Below, one piece after another: positions 18,281 to 27,918 of a DNA stretch of 64,000 nucleotides. The position numbers and the translations under genes are program-made. The DNA comes from Enterobacter mori. Its GTDB lineage: Bacteria > Pseudomonadota > Gammaproteobacteria > Enterobacterales > Enterobacteriaceae. Positions within the stretch are counted from its first letter, which is position 1. Every line of letters begins with the position of its first letter. The stretch is from assembly GCF_025244905.1 (NCBI RefSeq), contig NZ_CP104285.1, positions 2,232,001 to 2,296,000 on the forward strand, read 5' to 3'. Below the pieces are notes generated by a model that was not told the DNA's origin, ran no database searches, and was given only the letters and a program-made list of their open reading frames with translations.

Positions 18281-19786
18281 ATGCAAAATCCCTCCGCCCC
18301 TGTGGTTGAAACGCGCCAGGGCGCACTGACTGGTTTCACAGATAACAATATTCATGTGTGGTGTGGGATCCCCTACGCTTCACCGCCCGTGGGCGACTGG
18401 CGCTGGCGCTCTCCGCGTCCGCCGGAAAGCTGGGAGGGCGAACGGCAGGCAACGACGTTTTCGCCCTCAGGCTGGCAAAGCATTGAGTACTGCAAAGAGC
18501 TGGGCGGCGGCGATCCCGGCCAGTTCTCGGAAGATTGTCTCTATCTTAACGTCTGGTCTCCCGTCGATCGCGCCGGACCGCTTCCGGTCATGGTCTGGCT
18601 GCACGGCGGCGGGTTCACGATTGGCGCGGGTAGCCTGCCGCCATACAACGGTAAAGCGCTGGCATCGCGCGGTGTGGTGGTTGTGACGATCAACTACCGT
18701 CTGGGTCATCTCGGCTTTTTCGCGCATCCGGCGCTGGAAGGTGAAGAAAGCCGCGTAGTGCATAACTTTGCGCTACTTGACCAGATCGCCGCGCTGGAGT
18801 GGGTGCGGGATAACATTGCTGCGTTTGGCGGGGATCCGAACGGCGTCACGCTGTTTGGTGAATCTGCGGGCGCGCGCAGCGTGTTGTCGCTGATGGCATC
18901 GCCGCTGGCGGAAGGATTGTTCCATAAAGCGATCGTGCAAAGCGGGTACACCTTGCCGGATACGCCGCGCGAGAAAGCCTTACAAAAAGGGGAAGCCATA
19001 GCCGCCCATTTCGGGCTGGAGAATGCCACCGCCGAACAGCTGCGCGCGCTGCCGCCTGAGGCCTTCTGGCCGCTCACGTCACCGCTGAACGTTGCGCCTG
19101 CTCCCGTCGTCGGGGATTGCGTCTTGCCGGAAGCGATGCTGGATGTGTTCTTTGCCGCGCGTCAGCATCCCGTTCCGCTAATGATAGGTTCGAATAGCGA
19201 TGAAGCCAGCGTGATGGCGGTGTTTGGCGTGGATCTGGCCGGGCAAATTCAGAAGCTTCGCCGGGAACGGCGCTTTGGACTGGGGCTGATCAAGCTGCTC
19301 TATCCGGGCGTGAAGGGGGATGAAGAGCTGGGCAGACAGGTGTGCCGTGATATGGCCTTTACCACGATGGGCTATGTGGCGATGCAGGCTCAGCAGCGTG
19401 TCGGCGGACTGTGCTGGCGCTACTGGTTTGATTATGTCGCGGAAGCGGAACATGCCACCTATATCAACGGTGCCTGGCACGGCAATGAAGTGCCTTACGT
19501 ATTCGATACCCTGGGCCAGGTGGAACCTTCTCGTCAGTACGTGAACGAACGCGATCTGCAGTTTGCTGCCCAGGTCGCTGATTACTGGGTGAGCTTCGCG
19601 CGTGATGCCGGGGCGCAGGACAGCTTATCCGGCCCGGTGCACTGGCCAACCTGTCGCAAAGGACGCGACGTGCTGTTACGCATTGGTGTGAATAAACATG
19701 CAGGTTTCAGGCTTGAAAACCGCTTTATGCGCGCCCGCATGAGTCTCTTCAAACGGGTGATGAAGCACCACGTCAGCCTCGATTAA
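18281..19786 (+). CDS. Type B carboxylesterase (para-nitrobenzyl esterase family)
   Basis: A 501-aa alpha/beta hydrolase. The oxyanion hole is HGGGFTIGAGS (about residues 107-117), the nucleophile Ser lies in TLFGESAGARSVL (about 190), the acid Glu in IGSNSDEASVM and the His in NGAWHGNEVPYVF. Early Cys-containing EDCLYLNVWSP is the usual signature 2. It has no signal peptide, so it is cytoplasmic. I chose ATG 18281 because GAAGG lies five bases upstream; a GTG at 18275 is in frame. Its last 14 bases overlap the convergent LysR gene. The natural ester is unknown. Confidence 0.9.
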   Translation: MQNPSAPVVETRQGALTGFTDNNIHVWCGIPYASPPVGDWRWRSPRPPESWEGERQATTFSPSGWQSIEYCKELGGGDPGQFSEDCLYLNVWSPVDRAGPLPVMVWLHGGGFTIGAGSLPPYNGKALASRGVVVVTINYRLGHLGFFAHPALEGEESRVVHNFALLDQIAALEWVRDNIAAFGGDPNGVTLFGESAGARSVLSLMASPLAEGLFHKAIVQSGYTLPDTPREKALQKGEAIAAHFGLENATAEQLRALPPEAFWPLTSPLNVAPAPVVGDCVLPEAMLDVFFAARQHPVPLMIGSNSDEASVMAVFGVDLAGQIQKLRRERRFGLGLIKLLYPGVKGDEELGRQVCRDMAFTTMGYVAMQAQQRVGGLCWRYWFDYVAEAEHATYINGAWHGNEVPYVFDTLGQVEPSRQYVNERDLQFAAQVADYWVSFARDAGAQDSLSGPVHWPTCRKGRDVLLRIGVNKHAGFRLENRFMRARMSLFKRVMKHHVSLD

Positions 19787-20615
19787 GCAAACAGGCGCGA
19801 AACGCCGCCAGACCATTTTCCTCGCCTGGCGTTTCGCGCAGCACCAGCCGGTAGCTCGCGCCGGTTTTGATGCTTGTCTCATAGGGCCGCGTCAGCCTTC
19901 CTGCGCGGACATCTTCTTCCACCAGCGTTTCGTCAGCTATGGCGACCCCCAGCCCCTGAATGGCGGCGGTAATGGCGAGGTCCATGGTGTCGAAGTGTTG
20001 ATTTTTGTGCATAACAAACGCCGGGCCTTCCTGTTTCGCCAGCCACAATGACCAGTCGGTTTTGTCCCGTGTCGGATGAAGAAAGGTCAATGATCCCAGA
20101 GCCGTTCCCGCCCGAAGCGGGCTGAGTACGGGCGTCAGGGCCTCTTCAAACAGCAAATCGCCCGCGCTCATGTGGGTGCCGAAAACGATGGCGGCATCGT
20201 AAGATTCGGTTTTGAAATTGACGTTGTGATCGGTCGTGGTGGTCAATGCAATTTGCAGATCCGGCTGTTCGCGCTCCACGTCCAGCAGCCGGGGAATGAG
20301 CCAGCGCATGGCGCAGGTAGGCGCTTTCAGGCGAATGACGGTCTGGTGCGCCCGCGCCCGTTCCGCGACGTTCAATAACTGCGTAAAGGCCGATTGCATT
20401 TCAGGCAGCAGGGCGCTGCCCTGGGGAGAGAGCCGCAGCCCGCGCGCATGGCGTTCGAACAGGGGAAAGCCAAACCACGCTTCGAGTGAGGCAATTTTGC
20501 GGCTCACGGCCCCCTGCGTCAGGCAAAGCTCCTGCGCCGCATGGGTAAGGTTCAGATGACGCGCGGTGATTAAAAAGGCGTCGATGGCATTAAGCGGGAA
20601 TGAACGGCGCGACAT
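19773..20615 (-). CDS. LysR-type regulator (GcvA-like branch) of the aminotransferase block
   Basis: A 280-aa regulator with HTH at residues about 6-64 (PLNAIDAFLITARHLNLTHA, then CLTQGAVSRKIASLEAWFGF) and a GcvA/AmpR-like effector domain (IRLKAPTCAMRWLIPRL). It is divergent from the aminotransferase and binding-protein genes with a 113-bp gap, the standard LysR arrangement, so it probably controls them. It is slightly shorter than most LysR proteins. The effector is unknown but an amino acid or its keto acid is likely. Confidence 0.9.
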   Translation of the reverse strand: MSRRSFPLNAIDAFLITARHLNLTHAAQELCLTQGAVSRKIASLEAWFGFPLFERHARGLRLSPQGSALLPEMQSAFTQLLNVAERARAHQTVIRLKAPTCAMRWLIPRLLDVEREQPDLQIALTTTTDHNVNFKTESYDAAIVFGTHMSAGDLLFEEALTPVLSPLRAGTALGSLTFLHPTRDKTDWSLWLAKQEGPAFVMHKNQHFDTMDLAITAAIQGLGVAIADETLVEEDVRAGRLTRPYETSIKTGASYRLVLRETPGEENGLAAFRACLLNRG

Positions 20616-20637
20616 AAACGACCTCAGCTATGCATTT

Positions 20638-20718
20638 TTCTCATGGCTATTATGACAACAATTCGATTGTCCCGACAGCAGAGTTATTGTTTGAATAGTT
20701 ATGCAACAACCATGAGAA
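20638..20718. promoter_or_regulatory. Divergent LysR/aminotransferase control region
   Basis: TTCTCATGG (20638-20646) is repeated inverted as CCATGAGAA (20710-20718) across the intergenic space, each copy close to one gene start; the right copy adjoins the aminotransferase ribosome site. These may be regulator sites. The call rests on symmetry and position only. Confidence 0.35.
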
Positions 20719-20728
20719 GGGACAGAGG

Positions 20729-21898
20729 ATGACTTTACAGACACCGGTGCAAACCCGTTCAAAATTGCCAGACGTGGGGACCACGATTTTTACCGTTATC
20801 GGGCAGCTTTCTGCACAGCATAACGCCATCAACCTTTCTCAGGGCGCACCCAATTTTTCCTGCGACCCAAAGCTTATCGCCGGAGTCACCCGCGCCATGG
20901 AGGCGGGGCATAACCAGTACGCGGCAATGACGGGCCTGATCTCCCTGAAAGAACGCATAGTGGAAAAGATTGCCACGCTTTACGGCACCCGGTATGACCC
21001 CGGCAGTGAAGTGCTGGTAACGGCCAGCGCCAGTGAAGGGCTCTACTCGGCCATTAGCGGGCTGGTCCATCCTGGCGATGAGGTGATTTACTTCGAACCG
21101 TCCTTTGACAGCTACGCGCCGATAGTGCGGCTGCAGGGGGCGACACCCGTTGCCATTAAGCTGACCGTTCCAGATTTTGCCGTTAACTGGGACGAGGTTC
21201 GCGCCGCGATTACGCCTCGCACGCGTATGATCATCATCAACACGCCGCATAATCCGAGTGGCCAGGTCTTCTCAGCGAACGATCTGCAACAGCTGGTGGC
21301 GGTGACCCGTAATACCGACATCATTATTTTGTCTGACGAAGTGTACGAGCACGTCGTTTTTGACGGCGAGCCGCACCACGGCATGGCGACGCATCCGCAG
21401 CTGGCGGAGCGCAGCGTGATTATCTCATCGTTCGGAAAAACCTATCACGTCACCGGCTGGCGAGTGGGTTACTGTGTTGCCCCGGCGGTGCTGATGGACG
21501 AGATTTGTAAAGTCCATCAATTTTTAATGTTTTCTGCCGATACGCCAATGCAGCACGCGTTTGCTGAACACATGGTCGATCCGCAAACCTGGCTGTCGCT
21601 CTCTGCGTTCTATCAACGCAAGCGCGACCTGCTGCAAAGTTTGCTGGCGGAATCACCGTTCAGGCTACTGCCAAGTGCCGGATCGTTCTTCCTGCTGGCG
21701 GATTACAGCCATTTCAGCGACGAGCGCGACAGCGAGATGGTCAAACGGCTGATCGTCGAGTGTGGCGTGGCCACCATTCCGCTGTCGGCGTTTTACGCGG
21801 ACGGCACGGATAATAAATTGATTCGTCTCTCTTTTGCGAAAGATGAGGCGACGTTACGGGCTGGTGCTCAGGCCCTGTGTCGGGTCAAACCACGCTGA
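20729..21898 (+). CDS. PLP-dependent aminotransferase, YbdL (methionine aminotransferase)-like
   Basis: A 389-aa fold-type I aminotransferase. The PLP Lys is in SSFGKTYHVTGWRVGYCVAP (about residue 236), with INTPHNPSG and ILSDEVYEHVVFDG as the other cofactor motifs and a C-terminal Arg in LIRLSFAKDEATL. It resembles E. coli YbdL along its whole length, an enzyme that prefers methionine, His and Phe. It is a paralogue in a different place, so the substrate may differ. The binding-protein gene follows after 31 bp, suggesting one operon for uptake and transamination of an amino acid. Confidence 0.9.
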   Translation: MTLQTPVQTRSKLPDVGTTIFTVIGQLSAQHNAINLSQGAPNFSCDPKLIAGVTRAMEAGHNQYAAMTGLISLKERIVEKIATLYGTRYDPGSEVLVTASASEGLYSAISGLVHPGDEVIYFEPSFDSYAPIVRLQGATPVAIKLTVPDFAVNWDEVRAAITPRTRMIIINTPHNPSGQVFSANDLQQLVAVTRNTDIIILSDEVYEHVVFDGEPHHGMATHPQLAERSVIISSFGKTYHVTGWRVGYCVAPAVLMDEICKVHQFLMFSADTPMQHAFAEHMVDPQTWLSLSAFYQRKRDLLQSLLAESPFRLLPSAGSFFLLADYSHFSDERDSEMVKRLIVECGVATIPLSAFYADGTDNKLIRLSFAKDEATLRAGAQALCRVKPR

Positions 21899-21929
21899 GC
21901 CTATCCCATTAGGCTCTGAGGAGTATGAG

Positions 21930-22703
21930 ATGAAATTACGCGCGTTAATAGTCGGCATGGGATTGCTGTGTACGTTTTCTTCCTTTGCCGCCACCGAGTT
22001 ACGTTACGGCCTTGAGGCGGAATATCCGCCGTTTGAAAGCCGGAATGCGTCTGGTGAACTGGAAGGGTTCGACGTTGAGCTGGGCAATGCTATCTGCAAA
22101 GCGGCAGCGCTGAAGTGCACCTGGGTCGAAACGTCGTTTGATGCCCTGATCCCGGGCCTGGTAGCGAAAAAATTCGATGCCATTAACTCGGCGATGAACA
22201 TCACCGAGCAGCGACGCAAAAGCATTGATTTTACCCAGCCGATTTACCGCATTCCGTCGCAGCTAGTGGGCAAAGCCGGTACGGCGGTAGATACCACCGC
22301 TGAAGGGCTGAAGGGGAAAACCATTGGCGTGCTGCAGGGTTCCATTCAGGAAACCTATGCCAAAGAGCACTGGGAAAAACACGGTGTCACCGTGGTGTCT
22401 TATAAAGATCAGAATATGGCGTGGGGCGACCTGCTGAATGGCCGTATCGACGCCTCGCTGGTGATGTCCGCGGCCGGACAGGCAGGTTTCCTCAGCAAGC
22501 CGCAGGGTAAAGGGTTTGGCTTTATCGGCAAACCGGTGTCTGACGACACTATCCTCGGCAGTGGGATCGGTTTTGGGTTGCGCAAAGGTGACGAGGCCAC
22601 CAAAAAGCAGCTCGATGCCGCGATTGATAAAGTACGTGCCGACGGCACGATCGCTAAACTCGCTGATAAGTACTTCCCGGGTATCGATGTCAGCGTAAAA
22701 TAA
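21930..22703 (+). CDS. Periplasmic basic/polar amino-acid binding protein (ArgT/HisJ-like)
   Basis: A 257-aa solute-binding protein with a Sec signal peptide (MKLRALIVGMGLLCTFSSFA, cleavage near AA-TEL) and SBP family 3 motifs: LRYGLEAEYPPFESRNASGE, GFDVELGNAICKAA, NSAMNITEQRRKSIDFT. GAGGAG lies 8 bases before the ATG. A longer frame starting inside the aminotransferase gene was rejected. No permease or ATPase gene is adjacent, so it must use a transporter encoded elsewhere, as ArgT shares HisQMP. Confidence 0.9.
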   Translation: MKLRALIVGMGLLCTFSSFAATELRYGLEAEYPPFESRNASGELEGFDVELGNAICKAAALKCTWVETSFDALIPGLVAKKFDAINSAMNITEQRRKSIDFTQPIYRIPSQLVGKAGTAVDTTAEGLKGKTIGVLQGSIQETYAKEHWEKHGVTVVSYKDQNMAWGDLLNGRIDASLVMSAAGQAGFLSKPQGKGFGFIGKPVSDDTILGSGIGFGLRKGDEATKKQLDAAIDKVRADGTIAKLADKYFPGIDVSVK

Positions 22704-22714
22704 CCGCCTCGTTG

Positions 22715-22749
22715 GCCCCGTCAGCTGATGTCCTGACGGGGCATTTTTA
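22715..22749 (+). terminator. Terminator of the aminotransferase/binding-protein operon
   Basis: GCCCCGTCAG (22715-22724) pairs perfectly with CTGACGGGGC (22733-22742), followed by ATTTTTAT. Confidence 0.92.
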
Positions 22750-22945
22750 TCTACCCGCATTTACGCTTATTTACACCACTTTCGGGCCGTTCTGGTCGAC
22801 AGAAAATATTTCTCACTTTGTTCATATATTCACCGGCCAACAATTGGATTCTTAACCATTTTTGTTTAGGCTGTGCGTTCTTTCTTGCCGTCATTTCGCC
22901 GAGCGCGAAACACATTCACACGACCATAAGGACGTTTTTCCAGGC

Positions 22946-24601
22946 ATGAATCGCAGACGTTTTCTAAAAGGTTCGCTTGCAATGGCTGCCCTGAGCGGCA
23001 CATCTGGCCTTGCTTCCCTGTTTTCCAAAGCGGCATACGCGGCTGATTCTGACATTGCAGACGGCCAGAGCCGTCGTTTTGACTTCTCCGTACTGCAATC
23101 CATGGCGCATGACCTGGCGAAAACCCCCTGGGGTGGCGCGCCGCGTCCGCTGCCGGAGACGCTGGCAACCATGACGCCGCAGGCGTATAACGCCATCCGC
23201 TACGACGAAAAACAGTCTCTGTGGAATAACATCGAAGGCCGCCAGCTGGACGTGCAGTTCTTCCATATGGGGATGGGTTTCCGCCGCCGCGTGCGGATGT
23301 TCTCGCTGGATCAGACCACATCTCAGGCGCGTGAGATCCACTTCCGCCCTGAACTGTTCAGCTACGGCGACACGGGTGTTGATACGAAACAGCTTGAAGG
23401 CCAGAGCGATCTCGGTTTTGCCGGCTTCCGTGCCTTTAAAGCCCCCGAGCTGGCGCGTCGCGATATCGTCTCGTTCCTCGGTGCGAGCTATTTCCGCGCG
23501 GTGGATGATACCTATCAGTACGGCCTTTCCGCACGCGGTCTGGCGGTGGATACCTTCACCGACACGCCGGAAGAGTTCCCGGATTTCACCTCCTTCTGGT
23601 TTGAAACCGTTAAGCCGGGCGATACCACCTTTACCGTCTACACGCTGCTGGATAGCCCAAGCATCACCGGGGCGTATAAGTTCGTGATCCACTGCGAGAA
23701 GAGCCAGGTGATTATGGAGGTGGAAAACCATCTCTATGCGCGTAAAGACATCAAGCAGTTGGGCATCGCGCCGATGACCAGCATGTTCAGCTGCGGTAAT
23801 AACGAACGCCGCATGTGCGACACTATTCATCCGCAAATCCACGACTCCGACCGCCTGGCGATGTGGTGCGGCAACGGGGAGTGGATTTGTCGTCCGCTGA
23901 ATAACCCGCAGAAGCTGCAGTTCAATGCTTTTATGGACAAAAACCCGAAGGGCTTTGGTCTGCTGCAGCTTGATCGCGATTTCTCCCACTATCAGGATGT
24001 GATGGGCTGGTATAACAAACGTCCAAGCCTGTGGGTGGAGCCGAGAAACAATTGGGGGAAAGGCTCGGTAGGGCTGATGGAGATCCCAACCACCGGTGAA
24101 ACGCTGGATAACGTGGTCTGTTTCTGGCAGCCAGAGAAGCCGGTGGAAGCGGGGGATGAGCTGGACTTCAAATACCGCCTTTACTGGAGCGCGCAGCCGC
24201 CGGTGCGTTCCCCACTGGCGAACGTCTTCGCCACCCGTACCGGTATGGGGGGCTTCCCGGAAGGCTGGGCACCGGGCGAAAATTACCCGAAAGTGTGGGC
24301 GCGTCGTTTTGCCATTGATTTCGTTGGCGGCGACCTGAAGGCCGCTGCGCCAAAAGGCATCGAGCCGGTGATCACGCTCTCCAGCGGTGAAGCGAAGCAG
24401 GTTGAGATCCTCTACGTTGAGCCGTTTGACGGGTATCGCATTCTGTTTGACTGGTATCCGACGTCGGACTCAACCGAGCCGGTGGATATGCGCCTGTTCC
24501 TGCGCTGTCAGGGCGATGCGATCAGTGAAACCTGGCTGTATCAGTATTTCCCGCCAGCGCCGGATAAGCGTAACTACGTTGACGATCGGATTATGCGTTA
24601 G
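22946..24601 (+). CDS. opgD: Periplasmic glucans biosynthesis protein OpgD
   Basis: A 551-aa periplasmic protein, the same length as E. coli OpgD (MdoD), which helps set the backbone structure of osmoregulated periplasmic glucans. The N-terminus is a twin-arginine signal ([20 protein letters not shown], then [10 protein letters not shown]), so it is exported folded. The rest is the OpgG/OpgD beta-sandwich with [20 protein letters not shown] near the end. The start at 22946 was chosen because it begins the Tat signal; the frame extends upstream without support. A REP pair follows. The small gene ydcH, next to opgD in E. coli, is missing. Confidence 0.97.
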   Translation: MNRRRFLKGSLAMAALSGTSGLASLFSKAAYAADSDIADGQSRRFDFSVLQSMAHDLAKTPWGGAPRPLPETLATMTPQAYNAIRYDEKQSLWNNIEGRQLDVQFFHMGMGFRRRVRMFSLDQTTSQAREIHFRPELFSYGDTGVDTKQLEGQSDLGFAGFRAFKAPELARRDIVSFLGASYFRAVDDTYQYGLSARGLAVDTFTDTPEEFPDFTSFWFETVKPGDTTFTVYTLLDSPSITGAYKFVIHCEKSQVIMEVENHLYARKDIKQLGIAPMTSMFSCGNNERRMCDTIHPQIHDSDRLAMWCGNGEWICRPLNNPQKLQFNAFMDKNPKGFGLLQLDRDFSHYQDVMGWYNKRPSLWVEPRNNWGKGSVGLMEIPTTGETLDNVVCFWQPEKPVEAGDELDFKYRLYWSAQPPVRSPLANVFATRTGMGGFPEGWAPGENYPKVWARRFAIDFVGGDLKAAAPKGIEPVITLSSGEAKQVEILYVEPFDGYRILFDWYPTSDSTEPVDMRLFLRCQGDAISETWLYQYFPPAPDKRNYVDDRIMR

Positions 24602-24608
24602 TTCTTGT

Positions 24609-24682
24609 GCCGGGTGGCGGCTACGCCTTACCCGGCCTACTTTTTCGACACCGTAGGCCCGGTAAGCGTTAGCGCCACCGGC
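24609..24682. repeat. REP pair (BIME) between opgD and rimL
   Basis: Inverted REPs at 24609-24640 (GCCGGGTGGCGGCTACGCCT core) and 24653-24682 (GTAGGCCCGGTAAGCGTTAG core) fill almost the whole 94-bp gap where E. coli has ydcH. Confidence 0.88.
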
Positions 24683-24695
24683 AATGAGAGGCCGC

Positions 24696-25235
24696 ATGAC
24701 GTCAGAAATCATCCCCGTTTCACAACACATCGAACTGCGTTCCGTCGAAGAGCGCTATACCACCGACCTGCACAACCTCGTCATTAAAAACAAAACCTTT
24801 CTGCAAACCGCGTTTGACTGGGCGCAGCACGTGGGCAGCGAAGAGGATACCCGACGCAACGTGCAGAGCAACCACATGCTGCACCAGCGCGGCTACGCCA
24901 AAATGTTTTTGATTTTCGCGAGTGATGAACTGGTCGGCGTGCTGTCGTTTAATGCGATTGAACCTGCCAACAAAACCGGGTACATCGGCTACTGGCTGGA
25001 CGAAAACCACCAGGGGCAGGGCATTCTCTCCCGGTCACTGCAGGCGTTCATGCGCTACTACGTCGAACGCGGTGAGATCCGCCGTTTTGTGATCAAATGT
25101 CGGGTGGCGAATTACCACAGCAATAATGTTGCCGTGCGCAACGGTTTTACGCTGGAAGGGTGCCTGCGTGAAGCGGAATACCTGAATGGCCGCTTTGACG
25201 ATGTGAACATCTACGGCAAGATCTCTACCCTATAG
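24696..25235 (+). CDS. rimL: Ribosomal protein L7/L12 serine acetyltransferase RimL
   Basis: A 179-aa GNAT enzyme matching E. coli RimL in length and sequence. It acetylates the N-terminal Ser of L12 to give L7. Acetyl-CoA motif: [20 protein letters not shown] (about residues 92-111), then [20 protein letters not shown] and [20 protein letters not shown]. The start at 24696 gives exactly the E. coli length; an ATG 12 bases upstream was rejected. The last 6 bases overlap the convergent ydcK. Confidence 0.95.
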   Translation: MTSEIIPVSQHIELRSVEERYTTDLHNLVIKNKTFLQTAFDWAQHVGSEEDTRRNVQSNHMLHQRGYAKMFLIFASDELVGVLSFNAIEPANKTGYIGYWLDENHQGQGILSRSLQAFMRYYVERGEIRRFVIKCRVANYHSNNVAVRNGFTLEGCLREAEYLNGRFDDVNIYGKISTL

Positions 25236-26210
25236 CGCTCCCAGCAGCGGGGTGCGTGTGATGCGCTGGTCGCCATTAACCACTTTTTCGCCGCGCAGGT
25301 GAATGCTCTCGCCAGCAAACGCTTCAATGACCGCATCATCGGTGATTTCAACCTGGTGCTCGATGAGCACATCACCACTAATCCGCGCGCGTCCCTGGAT
25401 CACCACTTTATCATCCAGCATGATCGGCCCACCGCGCAGCCAGGCCTGCCCGCCAATCAGGACGTGGTGCTTGATGACACAATTTCCTTCCACCACCGCA
25501 TTTTCCGCCACCTGCGAGCTGTAGCGCACGGTGGGGATAGCGTCGTCATCAAAGCCCGCCATAAGACGCGCGTTGCCGTACACTTTGGCGCAGTCACAGA
25601 CCCAGACGTTATTGAGTTCGTTACCCTCCAGAATGGCCTTGTCGAAGACCTCGGCTCGATGCTCGATAAACGCATAGCTGACCAATGCATCACCGTAGAT
25701 TTGCGCCTGATGGACAATGCGGGACTCGCTCACCGTGGCCCTGTCATAGATTCTCAGGATCTGTTCGTGGTCGGGCGTTAAGCCTTTCGCGGCAATCACT
25801 ATGCTGTTGTGGATCACTCGGGCATCACCGTAAATATGGCATTCGCCACGTACGCTGGATTGCTGAATGGTGACGTTGTCACTTATTTTCGCCTCGTGGC
25901 TGACCTGCGCATTGTCCAGCCAGCTGTGACCGCCGACGCGGGCATGGTGGCTCACGACGCAAGGCTGGGTAAGACGGGCGTTATCCGTTATCGTCGCGCC
26001 CGCAAATACCACGCTGTTCTCGTCGTAGATCCAGCAGTCACCGGCCTGCGCGAGGGCACTCTCATCGTCAATCCAGCCGCCTTTCGTGCCGCTGACGACA
26101 TCGTTGAAATCGACGAGAGCAATAATTTGCCGCAGGGTCACGGTGCATTTGGTTTCGTCGTTTTGCCACTGCCAGAGGCGGGTTTCATCGCTAAGGCGAT
26201 ATTTTTTCAT
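25230..26210 (-). CDS. ydcK: YdcK, left-handed beta-helix hexapeptide-repeat protein
   Basis: A 326-aa protein, the exact length of E. coli YdcK. It is built of many imperfect hexapeptide-like turns (for example [46 protein letters not shown]), as in bacterial acyltransferases. The function is unknown. The start at 26210 begins [13 protein letters not shown], aligned with the E. coli start; the frame extends 35 codons further upstream without support. It is convergent with rimL and divergent from tehA. Confidence 0.93.
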   Translation of the reverse strand: MKKYRLSDETRLWQWQNDETKCTVTLRQIIALVDFNDVVSGTKGGWIDDESALAQAGDCWIYDENSVVFAGATITDNARLTQPCVVSHHARVGGHSWLDNAQVSHEAKISDNVTIQQSSVRGECHIYGDARVIHNSIVIAAKGLTPDHEQILRIYDRATVSESRIVHQAQIYGDALVSYAFIEHRAEVFDKAILEGNELNNVWVCDCAKVYGNARLMAGFDDDAIPTVRYSSQVAENAVVEGNCVIKHHVLIGGQAWLRGGPIMLDDKVVIQGRARISGDVLIEHQVEITDDAVIEAFAGESIHLRGEKVVNGDQRITRTPLLGAL

Positions 26211-26224
26211 AGGGTTGTCTCTGA

Positions 26225-26237
26225 TACGCGTCTGTAC
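26225..26237. other. TACGCGTCTGTAC motif upstream of ydcK
   Basis: Identical 13-mer to 15522-15534, here 15 bp before the ydcK start codon and within the ydcK leader. It may be an operator shared with the PQQ dehydrogenase gene. Confidence 0.3.
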
Positions 26238-26332
26238 TAAACGTAGCAAACTTTTCGCTTTTCGAAGTACTGGCATCCGCTGCGGAAACACCTTAAAATG
26301 GCATTTAAAATACATTTTAAAAATTCAACAAA

Positions 26333-27325
26333 ATGCACAAAAATCAACGCGTCCTTAACTTGCCCGCAGGCTACTTCGGTATGGTACTTGGGATTATTGG
26401 TATGGGGTTCGCCTGGCGTTATGCCAGTACACTCTGGCCCGTGACGCGCTGGCCGGGGGAAATGCTGGTCAGCCTTGCGGTTGTTATCTGGTTCTTACTG
26501 ACGGTAGCCTTCATCATGCGTGCGGTCCGTTTTCCGCGCAGCGTGCTGGCGGAGATGCGCCATCCGGTGATGAGCAGTTTTGTTAGCCTGTTTCCGGCCA
26601 CGACGATGCTGGTGTCGATTGGTTTTGTGCCGTGGTGTCGACCTGTTTCGCTGGCGTTGTTTAGTATCGGCGTGGTCATTCAGCTCGGCTATGCGGCCTG
26701 GCAAAGTGCCGGGTTGTGGCGGGGTAAACATCCTGAAGAGGCGACGACGCCCGGGTTGTATCTGCCGACGGTCGCGAATAATTTCATCAGCGCCATGGCC
26801 TGCGGCGCGCTCGGGTTCACCGATGCGGGACTGGTTTTTCTCGGGGCGGGAGTCTTCTCCTGGCTAAGCCTGGAGCCGGTAATATTGCAGCGCCTGCGAA
26901 GCGCCGGAGAGTTACCTGCTGCGCTGAGAACATCGCTTGGCATCCAGCTCGCACCTGCGCTGGTGGCCTGTAGCGCCTGGTTTAGCGTCAACGGCGGAGA
27001 AGCCGATACCTTTGCTAAAATGCTCTTTGGCTATGGCCTGTTACAGCTTCTGTTTATGCTGCGTCTGATGCCATGGTATTTGTCTCAGCCGTTTAACGCC
27101 TCGTTCTGGAGCTTCTCATTCGGCGTGTCGGCACTGGCGACTACCGGCCTGCACCTGGGGCAGAGCAGCCCGTCAGGATTCTTCCACGCGCTGGCGATTC
27201 CGCTGTTTATTTTTACCAACATCATCATTGGGATGCTGTTGATTCGTACGTTTATCCTGTTGATGCAGGGCAAACTTCTCGTTCGCGCTGATAAAGCCCT
27301 GCTTATGCAATCTGAGGAAAAATAA
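26333..27325 (+). CDS. tehA: Tellurite-resistance/C4-dicarboxylate transporter-like channel TehA
   Basis: A 330-aa inner-membrane protein with ten predicted helices, same length as E. coli TehA and homologous to the plant SLAC1 anion channel. The conserved core [20 protein letters not shown] (about residues 158-177) and [14 protein letters not shown] are present. It gives tellurite resistance when expressed with tehB. Its stop codon overlaps the tehB start by one base (TAATG at 27323-27327), so the pair is translationally coupled. Confidence 0.97.
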   Translation: MHKNQRVLNLPAGYFGMVLGIIGMGFAWRYASTLWPVTRWPGEMLVSLAVVIWFLLTVAFIMRAVRFPRSVLAEMRHPVMSSFVSLFPATTMLVSIGFVPWCRPVSLALFSIGVVIQLGYAAWQSAGLWRGKHPEEATTPGLYLPTVANNFISAMACGALGFTDAGLVFLGAGVFSWLSLEPVILQRLRSAGELPAALRTSLGIQLAPALVACSAWFSVNGGEADTFAKMLFGYGLLQLLFMLRLMPWYLSQPFNASFWSFSFGVSALATTGLHLGQSSPSGFFHALAIPLFIFTNIIIGMLLIRTFILLMQGKLLVRADKALLMQSEEK

Positions 27326-27918
27326 TGACTGTCGATGCTAACTACTTCACCGAAAAATTTGGCTTAACCCGTACGCACTCGGAGGTGCTGTACAGCGCGG
27401 AGATCGTTAAACCGGGTAAAACGCTGGATCTGGGATGCGGTAATGGCCGTAACAGCCTTTACCTGGCCGCCAACGGTTTTGAGGTGACCGCGTGGGACAA
27501 GAACCCGATGAGCATCGATAACATCGAGCGCATCAAAGCGGAAGAAGGGATCGCGAATCTGCAAACAGCGATTAAAGACCTTAACAGCCTCAGCTTTGAT
27601 GGTGAGTATGATTTTATCCTCTCCACCGTAGTGCTGATGTTCCTGGAAGCGAAAACCATCCCTGGTCTTATCGCCAATATGCAGCGCTGCACGAAGCCGG
27701 GCGGCTACAACCTGATCGTTGCCGCCATGGATACGGCAGATTACCCGTGCACCGTTGGCTTCCCGTTTGCGTTTAAAGCCGGTGAGTTGAGCAACTACTA
27801 TGAAGGCTGGGAGTTGCTCAAATACAACGAAGAGGTGGGTGAGCTGCACCGCACCGACGCCAACGGCAACCGCATTAAGCTGCGCTTTGCGACTCTGCTG
27901 GCGCGTAAACCCGCTTAG
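27325..27918 (+). CDS. tehB: Tellurite methyltransferase TehB
   Basis: A 197-aa SAM-dependent methyltransferase. The SAM site is [18 protein letters not shown] (about residues 34-51), followed by [12 protein letters not shown]. It methylates tellurite and selenite. Length equals E. coli TehB. The last 4 bases overlap the convergent peptidase gene. Confidence 0.97.
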   Translation: MTVDANYFTEKFGLTRTHSEVLYSAEIVKPGKTLDLGCGNGRNSLYLAANGFEVTAWDKNPMSIDNIERIKAEEGIANLQTAIKDLNSLSFDGEYDFILSTVVLMFLEAKTIPGLIANMQRCTKPGGYNLIVAAMDTADYPCTVGFPFAFKAGELSNYYEGWELLKYNEEVGELHRTDANGNRIKLRFATLLARKPA

